64,000 nt of DNA from Pseudomonas sp. LD120 (GTDB taxonomy: Bacteria; Pseudomonadota; Gammaproteobacteria; Pseudomonadales; Pseudomonadaceae), in contig NZ_WVHL01000005.1 of assembly GCF_009861525.1 (NCBI RefSeq), positions 1,426,001 through 1,490,000 of the forward strand, read 5' to 3'. A program made the position numbers and the translations under genes. This document shows, one piece after another, positions 25,688-34,189 of the stretch (within the stretch, counting starts at the first letter, position 1; the number at the start of each line of letters is the position of its first letter). The notes under the pieces are model-generated. The model was not told the origin of the DNA, searched no databases, and saw nothing but the letters and a program-made list of their open reading frames with translations.

Positions 25688-26783
25688 ATGGAAATCAACC
25701 CGATCCTGAACACCATCAAGGACCTGTCCGAGCGCTCCGAAACTATTCGGGGGTATCTTTGACTACGATCAAAAGCATGAGCGTCTGACCGAGGTCAATC
25801 GCGAGCTTGAAGATCCGAGTGTCTGGAACAAACCTGAATACGCCCAGGAGCTGGGCCGCGAGCGCTCTGCACTGGCGCAGATCGTCGAAACCCTGGACGA
25901 ATTGAACGCTGGTCTGGCCGATTGCCGCGATCTGCTGGACATGGCCGTCGAAGAAGACGACGAAGGCGCAGTGGGCGATGTTATCGCTGAACTGGCCCGC
26001 CTCGAGGAAAACCTCGCCAAGCTAGAATTCCGCCGCATGTTCAGTCACGAAATGGACCCGAACAACGCCTACCTGGACATCCAGGCCGGTTCCGGCGGTA
26101 CCGAAGCCCAGGACTGGGCCAACATCCTGCTGCGCATGTACCTGCGTTGGGCCGACAAACGCGGTTTCGACGCGACCATCATGGAGCTGTCGGCCGGTGA
26201 AGTCGCCGGGATCAAAGGTGCGACCGTGCACATCAAGGGTGAATACGCCTTTGGCTGGCTGCGTACCGAAATCGGCGTCCACCGTTTGGTGCGCAAGAGT
26301 CCGTTCGACTCCGGCAACCGTCGCCACACGTCGTTTTCCGCGGTATTCGTCTCGCCGGAGATCGATGACAAGGTGGAAATCGAGATCAACCCGGCCGATC
26401 TGCGGATCGATACCTATCGCTCCTCCGGTGCCGGTGGTCAGCACGTAAACACCACCGACTCGGCCGTACGGATTACCCACGTACCGACCAACACCGTGGT
26501 CAGTTGCCAGAACGAGCGTTCCCAGCACGCCAACAAGGACACCGCGATGAAAATGTTGCGGGCCAAGTTGTACGAGATGGAAATGCAGAAGCGCAACGCG
26601 GCTTCCCAGGCCCTGGAAGACACCAAGTCTGACATCGGCTGGGGGCATCAGATCCGCTCCTACGTGCTCGATGCGTCGCGGATCAAGGACCTGCGCACCA
26701 ACATCGAGCGCAGCGACTGCGACAAGGTGCTCGACGGCGACATCGACGAATACCTGGAAGCCAGCCTGAAATCAGGCCTGTAA
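25688..26783 (+). CDS. prfB: Peptide chain release factor 2 with programmed +1 frameshift
   Basis: RF2 releases peptides at UGA and UAA. Translation starts at ATG 25688 and reads 24 codons to an in-frame TGA at 25760-25762 in the conserved slip site (GGGGGT ATC TTT GAC context; CTT at 25757 then TGA). A +1 shift skips T25760 and continues at GAC 25761, giving 364 residues, the normal RF2 length. The GGGGG run just upstream is the internal Shine-Dalgarno-like stimulator. In the main frame the stop-recognition SPF tripeptide (VRKSPFDSG) and the GGQ catalytic loop (SGAGGQHVN) are present. The site makes RF2 control its own level: low RF2 means slower termination and more shifting. lysS follows. 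Confidence 0.97.
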
Positions 26784-26810
26784 GGCATGCAATACAGGAT
26801 TGATTCAACA

Positions 26811-26880
26811 CGATCCTGTAGGAGCCGGGGGGACGCCTAGTCCTTGCCCGGCGATCCTCGGCCGCGGGCCGGGGGCAACG
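26811..26880. repeat. Degenerate REP-like sequence
   Basis: ATCCTGTAGGAGCCGG is the edge of the common Pseudomonas REP unit and is followed by an imperfect inverted repeat (TTGCCCGGC with GCCGGGGGCAA). It occupies most of the prfB-lysS gap. Confidence 0.45.
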
Positions 26881-26905
26881 AACCTGTGATGGAATATTTA
26901 AAGAC

Positions 26906-28408
26906 ATGAGCGACCAACAACTCGACCCGCAAGCCCTGCAACAGGAAGAAAATTCCCTGATCGCCCTGCGCAAGGAAAAGCTGGCTGCCGAGCGTGCCAA
27001 GGGCAATGCCTTCCCGAACGACTTCCGCCGCGAGAACTACTGCGAAGATCTGCAGAAGCAGTACGCCGACAAGACCAAGGAAGAGCTGGCGGAGGCTGCA
27101 ATCCCGGTCAAGGTTGCCGGTCGCATCATGCTCAACCGTGGCTCGTTCATGGTGATCCAGGACATGACCGGTCGCATCCAGGTCTACGTCAACCGCAAGA
27201 CCCTGTCCGAAGAGACCCTGGCCGCGGTGAAAACCTGGGACATGGGCGACATCATTGCCGCCGAAGGCACCCTGGCCCGCTCCGGCAAGGGCGACCTGTA
27301 CGTTGAAATGACCCACGTGCGCCTGCTGACCAAGTCCTTGCGCCCGCTGCCGGACAAGCACCACGGGCTGACCGACACCGAGCAGCGTTACCGCCAGCGC
27401 TACGTTGACCTGATCGTCAACGAAGACGTGCGCCAGACCTTTCGCGTGCGTTCGCAAGTGATTGCCCACATCCGCAGCTTCCTGATGAAGCGCGACTTCC
27501 TCGAAGTCGAAACGCCGATGCTGCAGACCATTCCTGGCGGCGCCGCGGCCAAGCCGTTCGAAACCCACCACAATGCGCTGGACATGGAAATGTTCCTGCG
27601 TATCGCGCCTGAGCTGTACCTCAAGCGTCTGGTGGTTGGTGGTTTCGAGAAAGTGTTCGAGATCAACCGCAACTTCCGTAACGAAGGCGTTTCGACTCGC
27701 CACAACCCTGAATTCACCATGTTGGAGTTCTACCAGGCCTACGCCGACTACGAAGACAACATGGACCTGACCGAAGAGTTGTTCCGTGAACTGGCGCAGT
27801 TGGTGCTGGGCAGCACCGACGTGCCGTACGGCGACAAGGTGTTCCACTTCGGCGAGCCGTTCGCCCGCCTGTCGGTGTTCGATTCGATCCTCAAGTACAA
27901 CCCTGAGCTGACAGCCGATGATCTGAACGACATCGACAAGGCGCGCGCCATCGCCAAGAAGGCCGGGGCCAAGGTGTTGGGCTTCGAAGGCCTGGGCAAG
28001 TTGCAGGTGATGATTTTCGAGGAGTTGGTGGAGCACAAGCTGGAACAGCCGCACTTCATCACCCAGTACCCGTTCGAAGTGTCGCCGCTGGCCCGTCGCA
28101 ACGACGAAAACCCCAACGTCACCGACCGCTTCGAACTGTTCATCGGTGGCCGCGAGATCGCCAATGCCTACTCCGAGCTCAATGATGCAGAAGACCAGGC
28201 CGAGCGTTTCATGGCCCAGGTGGCGGACAAGGACGCCGGCGACGACGAAGCCATGCACTACGACGCCGACTTCGTCCGTGCCCTGGAATACGGCATGCCG
28301 CCCACCGCCGGCGAAGGCATCGGCATCGACCGCCTGGTGATGTTGCTGACCAACTCGCCGTCGATCCGCGACGTGATCCTGTTCCCGCACATGCGGCCAC
28401 AAGCTTAA
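26906..28408 (+). CDS. lysS: Lysyl-tRNA synthetase (class II)
   Basis: A 500-residue class II LysRS. The N-terminal OB-fold anticodon-binding domain (about 60-170) contains VAGRIMLNRGSFMVIQDMTG (quoted in part) and the catalytic domain shows class II motif 1 (FLMKRDFLEVETPMLQ), motif 2 (FRNEGVSTRHNPEFTMLEFY, catalytic Arg in FRNEG) and motif 3 (GIGIDRLVMLLTNSPSIRD). It charges tRNA-Lys. The prfB-lysS order is the classical gamma-proteobacterial one. A good terminator follows. Confidence 0.98.
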   Translation: MSDQQLDPQALQQEENSLIALRKEKLAAERAKGNAFPNDFRRENYCEDLQKQYADKTKEELAEAAIPVKVAGRIMLNRGSFMVIQDMTGRIQVYVNRKTLSEETLAAVKTWDMGDIIAAEGTLARSGKGDLYVEMTHVRLLTKSLRPLPDKHHGLTDTEQRYRQRYVDLIVNEDVRQTFRVRSQVIAHIRSFLMKRDFLEVETPMLQTIPGGAAAKPFETHHNALDMEMFLRIAPELYLKRLVVGGFEKVFEINRNFRNEGVSTRHNPEFTMLEFYQAYADYEDNMDLTEELFRELAQLVLGSTDVPYGDKVFHFGEPFARLSVFDSILKYNPELTADDLNDIDKARAIAKKAGAKVLGFEGLGKLQVMIFEELVEHKLEQPHFITQYPFEVSPLARRNDENPNVTDRFELFIGGREIANAYSELNDAEDQAERFMAQVADKDAGDDEAMHYDADFVRALEYGMPPTAGEGIGIDRLVMLLTNSPSIRDVILFPHMRPQA

Positions 28409-28422
28409 ATGTCGTGAATAAG

Positions 28423-28449
28423 AAGCCGCCTTTGACAGGCGGCTTTTTA
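28423..28449 (+). terminator. Rho-independent terminator of prfB-lysS
   Basis: AAGCCGCC (28423-28430), loop TTTGACA, GGCGGCTT (28438-28445) and a T run. It starts 15 bp after the lysS stop. Confidence 0.9.
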
Positions 28450-28513
28450 TTGTCTGGCTGGAACTGACGTACCGCTTCTGATTCTGTGTGATTTTTAAGA
28501 GGGAATACCTGTC

Positions 28514-29230
28514 GTGAACCGTGCAATTGCTCAAGAAGGTGCAGCTGGCATCGCCACTGCGGTGGCTGAAAGTGTTCAGTACCAGGGCCGCAAGGCCAGC
28601 CGGCAGGGCAGTGAACAGCGTCGACAGGACATTCTCGATGCCGCCATGCGCATTGTCGTGCGTGACGGTGTACGGGCCGTGCGCCATCGCGCCGTGGCCG
28701 CAGAAGCCGGTGTGCCGTTATCGGCCACCACCTATTACTTCAAGGATATCGATGACCTGCTCACCGATACCTTTGCCCAGTACGTCGAACGTAGCGCGGC
28801 GTTCATGGGCAAGCTGTGGGCCAACAATGAAGGGCTGTTGCGCGAGATGGTGGCCTACGGTGATGGCAGCCCGGCGTCGCGCTCGCAACTGGCCGACGAT
28901 ATCGCCCGGCTCACCGCCGATTATGTGCAGCGCCAGTTGCACAACCGCCGTGAGCACCTGATGGCCGAGCAGGCGTTTCGTCAGGAGGCGCTGCTCAATC
29001 CGCGCCTGGCGCAACTGGTGCGTTCGCACCAGCAGATCCTTCTGCACGGCACCTGCCAGTTCTTCCAGGTCTTGGGCTCTCGTGAACCGCAGCAAGATGC
29101 CAAAGTGTTGACGTCTATAATCGGCCAGATGGAATATCAAGGCCTGCTCGACGGTGCCGCGCCCATGAGTGAAGCAGAGATGCTCGGCATCCTCACCCGC
29201 TACATGCATCTGGTGCTGGCCTCCGTCTGA
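28514..29230 (+). CDS. TetR/AcrR family transcriptional regulator
   Basis: A 238-residue regulator. After a flexible, 35-residue N-terminal extension, a TetR HTH spans about 36-85 (RRQDILDAAMRIVVRDGVRAV, then HRAVAAEAGVPLSATTYYF with the recognition helix). The C-terminal ligand/dimer domain has no recognisable ligand motif. GTG 28514 is the start, with GAGGG just upstream. In PAO1 the equivalent position (PA3699, from memory) also holds a TetR regulator. It is upstream of and on the same strand as a lipoprotein and the QEGLA gene, which it might control. Confidence 0.88.
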   Translation: MNRAIAQEGAAGIATAVAESVQYQGRKASRQGSEQRRQDILDAAMRIVVRDGVRAVRHRAVAAEAGVPLSATTYYFKDIDDLLTDTFAQYVERSAAFMGKLWANNEGLLREMVAYGDGSPASRSQLADDIARLTADYVQRQLHNRREHLMAEQAFRQEALLNPRLAQLVRSHQQILLHGTCQFFQVLGSREPQQDAKVLTSIIGQMEYQGLLDGAAPMSEAEMLGILTRYMHLVLASV

Positions 29231-29283
29231 GGTCACGGGTGGGCGGCTCGTTCCAGTCATTGGGGTGTTCATAGGAGAGTTGC

Positions 29284-29835
29284 ATGAAAGTCTGGCGCGT
29301 GCTGATGGCTCTGTCGTTTCTCCTGCTGGGCGGTTGCCTGGTGTCCTTCAAAGAGCCGCTGCCGGCGCAGCAGGCCGCGCCGGCTACGCTGCTGGGCAAG
29401 TGGACCAGCAAGAACGCTTGGGGGGAGCCGCTGAACCTGCACCTCAAGCGTCTGCCCGGCAACCGCTACCAGGCCATCAGCAACGGCAACGGCAACGGCC
29501 AATCGCGGATGCGCGACATTTATGAGTTCACCGTGGCCCGCCACGGCAATCGCTGGTACTTGTCGGCAGCCGTGCCGGACCGCTTCGGCGGGCATTTCGC
29601 CCTGGCTGGCTTTGAACTCAACGACCAGCATGAGTTGGTGCTCTATAGCCTGGACCTGGAGCAAATCAATCAAGCCCTTGAACAAAACACCCTGCGTGGC
29701 CAGTCGTTCAGTAGCGATGCCGGCGAGGGCGTGCTGATCGACAGCCCGCTGTCCGAGGTGTTTGCCTATCTGGACGATCCGGCCAATTCCGACGTCTTCG
29801 TCGAGGCGGCGCGTTTCCAGCGAGCCGCCAAGTAG
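29284..29835 (+). CDS. Lipoprotein of unknown function
   Basis: A 183-residue protein with a lipoprotein signal: MKVWRVLMALSFLLLGG followed by the lipobox cysteine at residue 18 (LLGGC). Residue 19 is Leu, not Asp, so outer-membrane sorting is expected. The mature part has a lipocalin-like look (LGKWTSKNAWGEPLNLHLKR, then RWYLSAAVPDRFGG) but I cannot assign a family firmly. It stands 35 bp before the QEGLA gene and may be cotranscribed. Confidence 0.78.
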   Translation: MKVWRVLMALSFLLLGGCLVSFKEPLPAQQAAPATLLGKWTSKNAWGEPLNLHLKRLPGNRYQAISNGNGNGQSRMRDIYEFTVARHGNRWYLSAAVPDRFGGHFALAGFELNDQHELVLYSLDLEQINQALEQNTLRGQSFSSDAGEGVLIDSPLSEVFAYLDDPANSDVFVEAARFQRAAK

Positions 29836-29869
29836 TCACGTGCCATAGCGGTTTAAAGAGGAATTTCGG

Positions 29870-31147
29870 GTGGACGATTACCAGCAGACGATACGCACTT
29901 TGTCCGATCGCATAGTGCTGGCACAGACACCGATTCGTGTGCTGGATGCGGTGAAGTGGGATGAAAACATCCGCAATGGCTTTCTCAAGGCCAAGGGCAA
30001 GGAAATGCCGGCGGTGGATCGCGCTTATTACGAAGGACGGCCGCTGTCTTTCGACGCTGGCGCGGTGAAGCTGGAGTTCCAGAACATCGAGCGTGACATT
30101 ACCCGGCAACTGGGCCAGTTCAACCCGGTGGGGCAGATCATGCGTCGCATGTGCAAGGAATACCGCATGGTGGTGCGCATGCTCGAAGCTCGCGGCACCG
30201 GTGATTTCGGCTTGATCTCCCAGGAATTGTACGGCGCCGCTTCCGACGCTTTCCATGCGGGCGATCCGACCCTGGCCGATCTCGGGCTGATGATGTCCGA
30301 CTATTTGAACAACATTGACGGCCGAGGCGACCTCAAGGACGAACCCAAGACCCTCTGCGCCAAGGAAACGGTGAGCCTGCTGCAACATCGCTTGAACAAG
30401 GTGTTTGGCGAGGCCGAGGAAACCATCCGTGTGTTTGAATCCGACGGCATCGTCGCCGACGCGGCGGCGGGTGCCGACTACATCAAGATCCGCAGCGACG
30501 CGATGTTCAACGAGCGCGATGTGCGGGCCCTGGAAGTCCATGAAGGGCTGGTGCATGTCGGCACCACCCTCAATGGTTTGAACCAGCCGATCTGCACCTT
30601 CCTGGCCAAGGGCCCGCCCTCGTCCACGGTGACCCAGGAAGGCCTGGCGATCCTGATGGAAATCATCACCTTTGCCTCCTACCCCAGCCGTTTGCGCAAG
30701 CTGACCAACCGCACCCGGGCCATTCACATGGTGGAGGAGGGCGCGGATTTCCTGCAGGTATTCGAGTTCTTCCGCGAACAAGGCTTCGAGATGGCCGAGA
30801 GCTACGGCAACGCCAGCCGGGTGTTCCGCGGTTCGGTGCCCAACGGGTTGCCGTTTACCAAAGACTTGTCCTACCTCAAGGGCTTTATCATGGTTTACAA
30901 CTACATTCAGCTGGCCGTGCGCAAGGGCAAGCTGGAGCAGATTCCCTTGCTGTTCTGCGGCAAGACCACCCTGGAAGACATGCGCACCTTGCGCCAATTG
31001 GTGGATGAAGGCCTGGTGGTAGCGCCCAAATACCTGCCCGAACAGTTTCGCGACATGAACGCACTGTCGGCCTGGATGTGTTTCTCCAACTTTCTCAACC
31101 ACCTGAGCCTGGACCGGATCGAGGCGGACTACTCCAATATCCTTTGA
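29870..31147 (+). CDS. QEGLA-motif (DUF1704, MATCAP/TIGR02421-like) metallopeptidase homologue
   Basis: A 425-residue member of the family annotated as flavohemoglobin expression-modulating QEGLA motif protein. It has HEGLVH at about residues 224-229 (HExxxH metal site) and QEGLA at about 256-260, whose Glu would be the third ligand. The eukaryotic relatives (MATCAP, KIAA0895) are zinc carboxypeptidases that remove C-terminal tyrosine from tubulin, so the bacterial protein is probably an active carboxypeptidase with unknown substrate. No signal peptide or membrane segment, so cytoplasmic. GTG 29870 follows a strong AGAGGAA site. Confidence 0.9.
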   Translation: MDDYQQTIRTLSDRIVLAQTPIRVLDAVKWDENIRNGFLKAKGKEMPAVDRAYYEGRPLSFDAGAVKLEFQNIERDITRQLGQFNPVGQIMRRMCKEYRMVVRMLEARGTGDFGLISQELYGAASDAFHAGDPTLADLGLMMSDYLNNIDGRGDLKDEPKTLCAKETVSLLQHRLNKVFGEAEETIRVFESDGIVADAAAGADYIKIRSDAMFNERDVRALEVHEGLVHVGTTLNGLNQPICTFLAKGPPSSTVTQEGLAILMEIITFASYPSRLRKLTNRTRAIHMVEEGADFLQVFEFFREQGFEMAESYGNASRVFRGSVPNGLPFTKDLSYLKGFIMVYNYIQLAVRKGKLEQIPLLFCGKTTLEDMRTLRQLVDEGLVVAPKYLPEQFRDMNALSAWMCFSNFLNHLSLDRIEADYSNIL

Positions 31148-31183
31148 CTCTTTTCGGGGGCGCACATGGACGTATCCACAGAC

Positions 31184-31278
31184 ACCTGTCGTCGCTGCCG
31201 CAGGCGGCGAAGCGGCCCGCAAGGCCTTCGGCGATCCCTGCGAGCAGGCCTGGCTTGTGTTCGATCGCAGCCTGTGAC
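31184..31278. repeat. Degenerate REP-like sequence
   Basis: The gap between the QEGLA gene and the hydrolase holds CGCTGCCGCAGGCGGCGAAG and, about 70 bp later, CGATCGCAGCCTG, in the style of the CTGTAGCCGCTGCCGCAGG REP family. Arms are not perfectly complementary. Confidence 0.45.
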
Positions 31279-31290
31279 CGGGAGCCATGG

Positions 31291-32217
31291 ATGAGTTGGC
31301 TCGTCAGGCGTTGCGCGGCCTTTGCCCTGCTACTGGGCCTGCAGGGCTGCAGCTCGCTGCTGTTCTATCCCGAACCCGGTCTGCCCTTTACCCCTGAGCG
31401 GGCCAAGCTCGAATACCGTGACGTGACCCTGACCACCGCCGACGGCCTCAAGCTGCATGGCTGGTGGCTGCCGGCCAAGCCGGGCGTGGCGCTCAAGGGC
31501 ACGGTGCTGCACTTGCATGGCAACGGTGGCAACCTGGCCTGGCACTTGGGCGGCAGTTGGTGGCTGCCGGAACAGGGCTATCAAGTGCTGCTGCTGGACT
31601 ATCGCGGCTATGGCCTGTCTGAGGGCGCGCCGAGGCTGCCGGCGATCTACCAGGATCTGGATGCCGCGTTCAAATGGCTGGATCAGGCCCCGCAAGTGCA
31701 GGGCAAGCCGCTGATCCTGTTGGGGCAGAGCCTGGGCGGCGCGCTGGCCATTCACTATCTGGTGGAGCACCCGGAGCGTCAGGCCCGGCTCAAGGCTGTC
31801 GTGTTTGATGGCGTGCCCGCCAGTTACCGCGATGTCGGTCGTTATGCCCTGGGTACCTCCTGGCTGACCTGGCCGTTTCAGGTGCCCTTGTCGTGGCTGG
31901 TACCCGACGCCGACAGTGCAATCCGCTTCATGCCGCGCCTGACCGGAGTGCCGAAACTGATCTACCACAGCCTCGACGATCCGATCGTGCCCCTTTCCAA
32001 TGGCATCCGTCTGTATCAAGCTGCGCCCCCGCCCAGGGTCCTGCAATTGACCCGCGGCGGGCATGTACAAACCTTTGCCGATCCGACCTGGCGCCGCGTG
32101 ATGCTGCGCTACCTCGATGATCCGCAGCATTTCGACGGGTTGCGCCGCCTGGGGGAAATCCCCAATTACCCGGCGACCCCGAATTCAGCAGTTGAACCTC
32201 CAGAGAGTCCGCAATGA
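31291..32217 (+). CDS. Alpha/beta-hydrolase lipoprotein
   Basis: A 308-residue protein with a lipoprotein signal (FALLLGLQGC, lipobox Cys at residue 20, next residue Ser, so outer-membrane sorting) and an alpha/beta-hydrolase domain of the BEM46/YfhR type: oxyanion region LHLHGNGGNLAWH, YRGYGLSEG, nucleophile elbow LLGQSLGGALA (Ser about 148), acid near SLDDPIVP, and late His in TRGGHVQTF. Substrate unknown; perhaps an esterase or lipid-processing enzyme at the periplasmic face of the envelope. ATG 31291 was chosen for the signal peptide. Its TGA overlaps the next start (ATGA). Confidence 0.88.
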   Translation: MSWLVRRCAAFALLLGLQGCSSLLFYPEPGLPFTPERAKLEYRDVTLTTADGLKLHGWWLPAKPGVALKGTVLHLHGNGGNLAWHLGGSWWLPEQGYQVLLLDYRGYGLSEGAPRLPAIYQDLDAAFKWLDQAPQVQGKPLILLGQSLGGALAIHYLVEHPERQARLKAVVFDGVPASYRDVGRYALGTSWLTWPFQVPLSWLVPDADSAIRFMPRLTGVPKLIYHSLDDPIVPLSNGIRLYQAAPPPRVLQLTRGGHVQTFADPTWRRVMLRYLDDPQHFDGLRRLGEIPNYPATPNSAVEPPESPQ

Positions 32218-32540
32218 GTGAAGAACGCAACGCCATTCCAATGATCATCACCGGTATCTGCAGCATCATCGTTACCGTGGGCAGCCTGTGGTACTACGGT
32301 TACCTGCACTTCGCCAAGCCGGAGGATGCCTTGCTGCTCAGCGACTTCACCATGCTCAAGACTGTGCCTGGCGAGGACTACAAGATTTCCCTGCAACCGG
32401 CCGATGAGGTGGCCCAGTGTATCGATGGCGTGCTGGTGCTGTTCGACACCCAGCAGAAGGGCCTGACCGGGGTGCTGGTGAACAAGAAGAAGCAGGCGGT
32501 GCGCTGCATGGGGCAGGAGACGCCACAGCTGGAGCAGTGA
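32214..32540 (+). CDS. Small single-pass membrane protein
   Basis: A 108-residue protein with one membrane segment (about 8-28, IPMIITGICSIIVTVGSLWY) followed by a soluble domain with two Cys (EVAQCIDGV and VRCMGQE). No family recognised. It overlaps the hydrolase lipoprotein gene by 4 nt (ATGA), which points to coordinated production. A strong terminator follows. Confidence 0.75.
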   Translation: MSEERNAIPMIITGICSIIVTVGSLWYYGYLHFAKPEDALLLSDFTMLKTVPGEDYKISLQPADEVAQCIDGVLVLFDTQQKGLTGVLVNKKKQAVRCMGQETPQLEQ

Positions 32541-32584
32541 TCTGTTGGCCGGTAAGCCGGCTACCACAGGCACCCACGCATAAA

Positions 32585-32620
32585 AAAACGCCGCTGACCT
32601 GAAGAGGTCAGCGGCGTTTT
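32585..32620. terminator. Bidirectional rho-independent terminator
   Basis: A perfect 16-bp stem (AAAACGCCGCTGACCT with AGGTCAGCGGCGTTTT) and a GAAG tetraloop. A and T tracts on both flanks allow it to end both the rightward hydrolase operon and the leftward lptF operon. Confidence 0.92.
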
Positions 32621-32653
32621 GGTTGATGGGCCTATATAAAGCAGAACGCTCGA

Positions 32654-33439
32654 TCAGTTGTTGGCAGCCGAGCGCGGTGCCACGGGTTGGTTGTCGTTGG
32701 AAATGGTCACTTCCACGCGACGGTTCATGGCCCGGCCGGACACGCTGCCATTATCCGCCACCGGGTATTGCTTGCCGTAACCCTGGCTGACGATGCGCGC
32801 TGGGTCGACACCCATGCGGATCAGCGCCATCTGCACCGAGCCGGCGCGGCGTTCGGACAGCGACTGGTTGTAGGCGTCGCTGCCGGTGCTGTCGGTGTAG
32901 CCCTCGACAATGACCTTGCGATCCGGGTGTTGCTGGAGGAACTGCGCCAGCTTGTTGATGTTCATCAGTCCGCTGGATTTCAAGTCGGATTTGTTGGTGG
33001 CGAACAGCACGTCGCCAAAGGTCACCAGCGTGCCGCGATCGGTCTGCTTGGCGTTGAGGCTTTGCTGCAGTTGTTTGATCTGCGCATCACGGGCTTCGAG
33101 GATGGCCCGGGCGCGTTGGTCGCTGGCGTCCTTGAGCTTGGCCTCGGCGGTACGCAGGGCGATGGTTTCCTTGGCCACTTCAACCCGCTGGTTGGTCAGG
33201 TAGGCCAGTTGGTCGACTTTCTTCTCATCTTCCTTGTTCATGTAGGCTTTGTCGGCCTTGTCCATCCAGTCGGCGGCATCCTTGGTTTCCAGGGCGGCGA
33301 CCTTGCTGGCCTGCGGGTTGGCCTGCAGGGCGGAGAAGTTGGTACGGGCGTTTTCCAGGTTGGCGTTAGGTGGGGTGGAGCACGCCGCCAGGGCTACGCT
33401 CATGGCCAGCAGGGCAGGGATCATCAGTTGTTTGCGCAT
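32654..33439 (-). CDS. lptF: OmpA-family lipoprotein (LptF-like)
   Basis: A 261-residue outer-membrane lipoprotein: signal peptide with lipobox Cys20 (VALAAC), a long helical, probably coiled-coil region (about 50-140, rich in Ala/Glu/Lys/Gln), and a C-terminal OmpA peptidoglycan-binding domain (FGDVLFATNKSDL; VIVEGYTDSTGSDAYNQSLS; RRVEV end). It tethers the outer membrane to peptidoglycan. Length and neighbourhood match P. aeruginosa LptF (PA3692, from memory), an AlgU-controlled stress protein. ATG 33439 has an AAAGGACG site. It follows the DUF4398 lipoprotein gene by 49 bp. Confidence 0.85.
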   Translation of the reverse strand: MRKQLMIPALLAMSVALAACSTPPNANLENARTNFSALQANPQASKVAALETKDAADWMDKADKAYMNKEDEKKVDQLAYLTNQRVEVAKETIALRTAEAKLKDASDQRARAILEARDAQIKQLQQSLNAKQTDRGTLVTFGDVLFATNKSDLKSSGLMNINKLAQFLQQHPDRKVIVEGYTDSTGSDAYNQSLSERRAGSVQMALIRMGVDPARIVSQGYGKQYPVADNGSVSGRAMNRRVEVTISNDNQPVAPRSAANN

Positions 33440-33488
33440 AGTGTTCGTCCTTTCAATCATTTACGAGTACGTGGGAATCAGCGGCGGC

Positions 33489-33902
33489 TTACTGCACGCT
33501 GCGCATGCCTTCCTGACGCAGTTCCTGAACGCCTTTCTGCGAGTCTTTCAGCGCTCGCTCGGCCTTGGCGGCCTGGGCTTTACGCTCGGCGACACGGGCG
33601 TCCCACTCGGCCTGTTCAGCCAGGCGCCGGGCCTCGTCGTATTTTTTGTCGTGCATGGCAATCTCGGCTTGCTTGAGCTTGTCTTGTGCAGACTTCATTT
33701 CCACCGCGGCGAACTCAGTGCCTCCGGCGCTGACTGCGCTATTGACCGCAGACTGCGTGACGGCGTACTGCTCGGAAGGTGGGTTCCCGGCGCAACCGAC
33801 CAGGACCATGCTGCTCGCGAGGGCCAGCGCGGCCAGTTTCAGCCCGCGCAGAGAAGTGAACGAGGATTTGGCTGTGCTGATCTTCATGGTCTTCAACTCC
33901 AT
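33489..33902 (-). CDS. DUF4398-type lipoprotein
   Basis: A 137-residue lipoprotein with an unusually long signal region (about 36 residues; lipobox Cys37 in VLVGCAG) and a mature part that is one long Ala/Lys/Glu/Gln helix pair (AQDKLKQAEIAMHDKKYDEA, RRLAEQAEWDARVAERKAQA), the DUF4398 pattern. ATG 33902 was chosen because AGGAG lies 7 bp upstream; an ATG at 33887 would give a shorter signal peptide. It is the first gene of the two-gene operon with the OmpA-like lipoprotein, whose helical N-terminal region it resembles. Confidence 0.83.
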   Translation of the reverse strand: MELKTMKISTAKSSFTSLRGLKLAALALASSMVLVGCAGNPPSEQYAVTQSAVNSAVSAGGTEFAAVEMKSAQDKLKQAEIAMHDKKYDEARRLAEQAEWDARVAERKAQAAKAERALKDSQKGVQELRQEGMRSVQ

Positions 33903-34016
33903 TGGGTAACTCCTGGAAAACATCAAAATCCATCCCGGTTCTGGCGCCGTGACGCCTGGCTGGCGACCAGCGCTGTTGGCCCATTTGAAACGGCCGTTCC
34001 AGTGATGGCTAATGGG

Positions 34017-34044
34017 TGTGACCCGAGGCGTTTTTGAATAGTTC
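34017..34044 (-). promoter_or_regulatory. Candidate AlgU (sigma-22/RpoE-type) promoter
   Basis: On the minus strand GAACTA (34044-34039) is followed after 17 nt by TCACA (34021-34017), close to the AlgU consensus GAACTT-N16/17-TCTGA at the -35. It lies 115 bp upstream of the DUF4398-lptF operon. The P. aeruginosa counterpart is known to be AlgU-dependent; here it is a sequence match only. Confidence 0.5.
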
Positions 34045-34127
34045 AGAGAAAGATGGCAACTGGCCGGAAAAAAACTGACTGCTCGGACAGGCCGCTAACC
34101 TGGGAACTTTTGCGCCGTACGGAGGTA

Positions 34128-34154
34128 CTCCCGGCCCTGTTTCAGGGGCGGGAG
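34128..34154 (-). terminator. Hairpin downstream of the small gene at 34190
   Basis: CTCCCGGCCCTG and CAGGGGCGGGAG (11 of 12 bp paired, 3-nt loop) lie 36 bp after the stop of the leftward gene. There is no U tract in that direction, so termination is only possible. Confidence 0.4.
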
Positions 34155-34189
34155 CAGTGCTTTTCTACCCAGGCAGAGACGCTGTGGAC

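Noticed and set aside
25760..25762. An in-frame TGA early in prfB that could indicate a pseudogene
   Set aside because: It is the conserved programmed frameshift site, with the proper slip and stimulator sequences.
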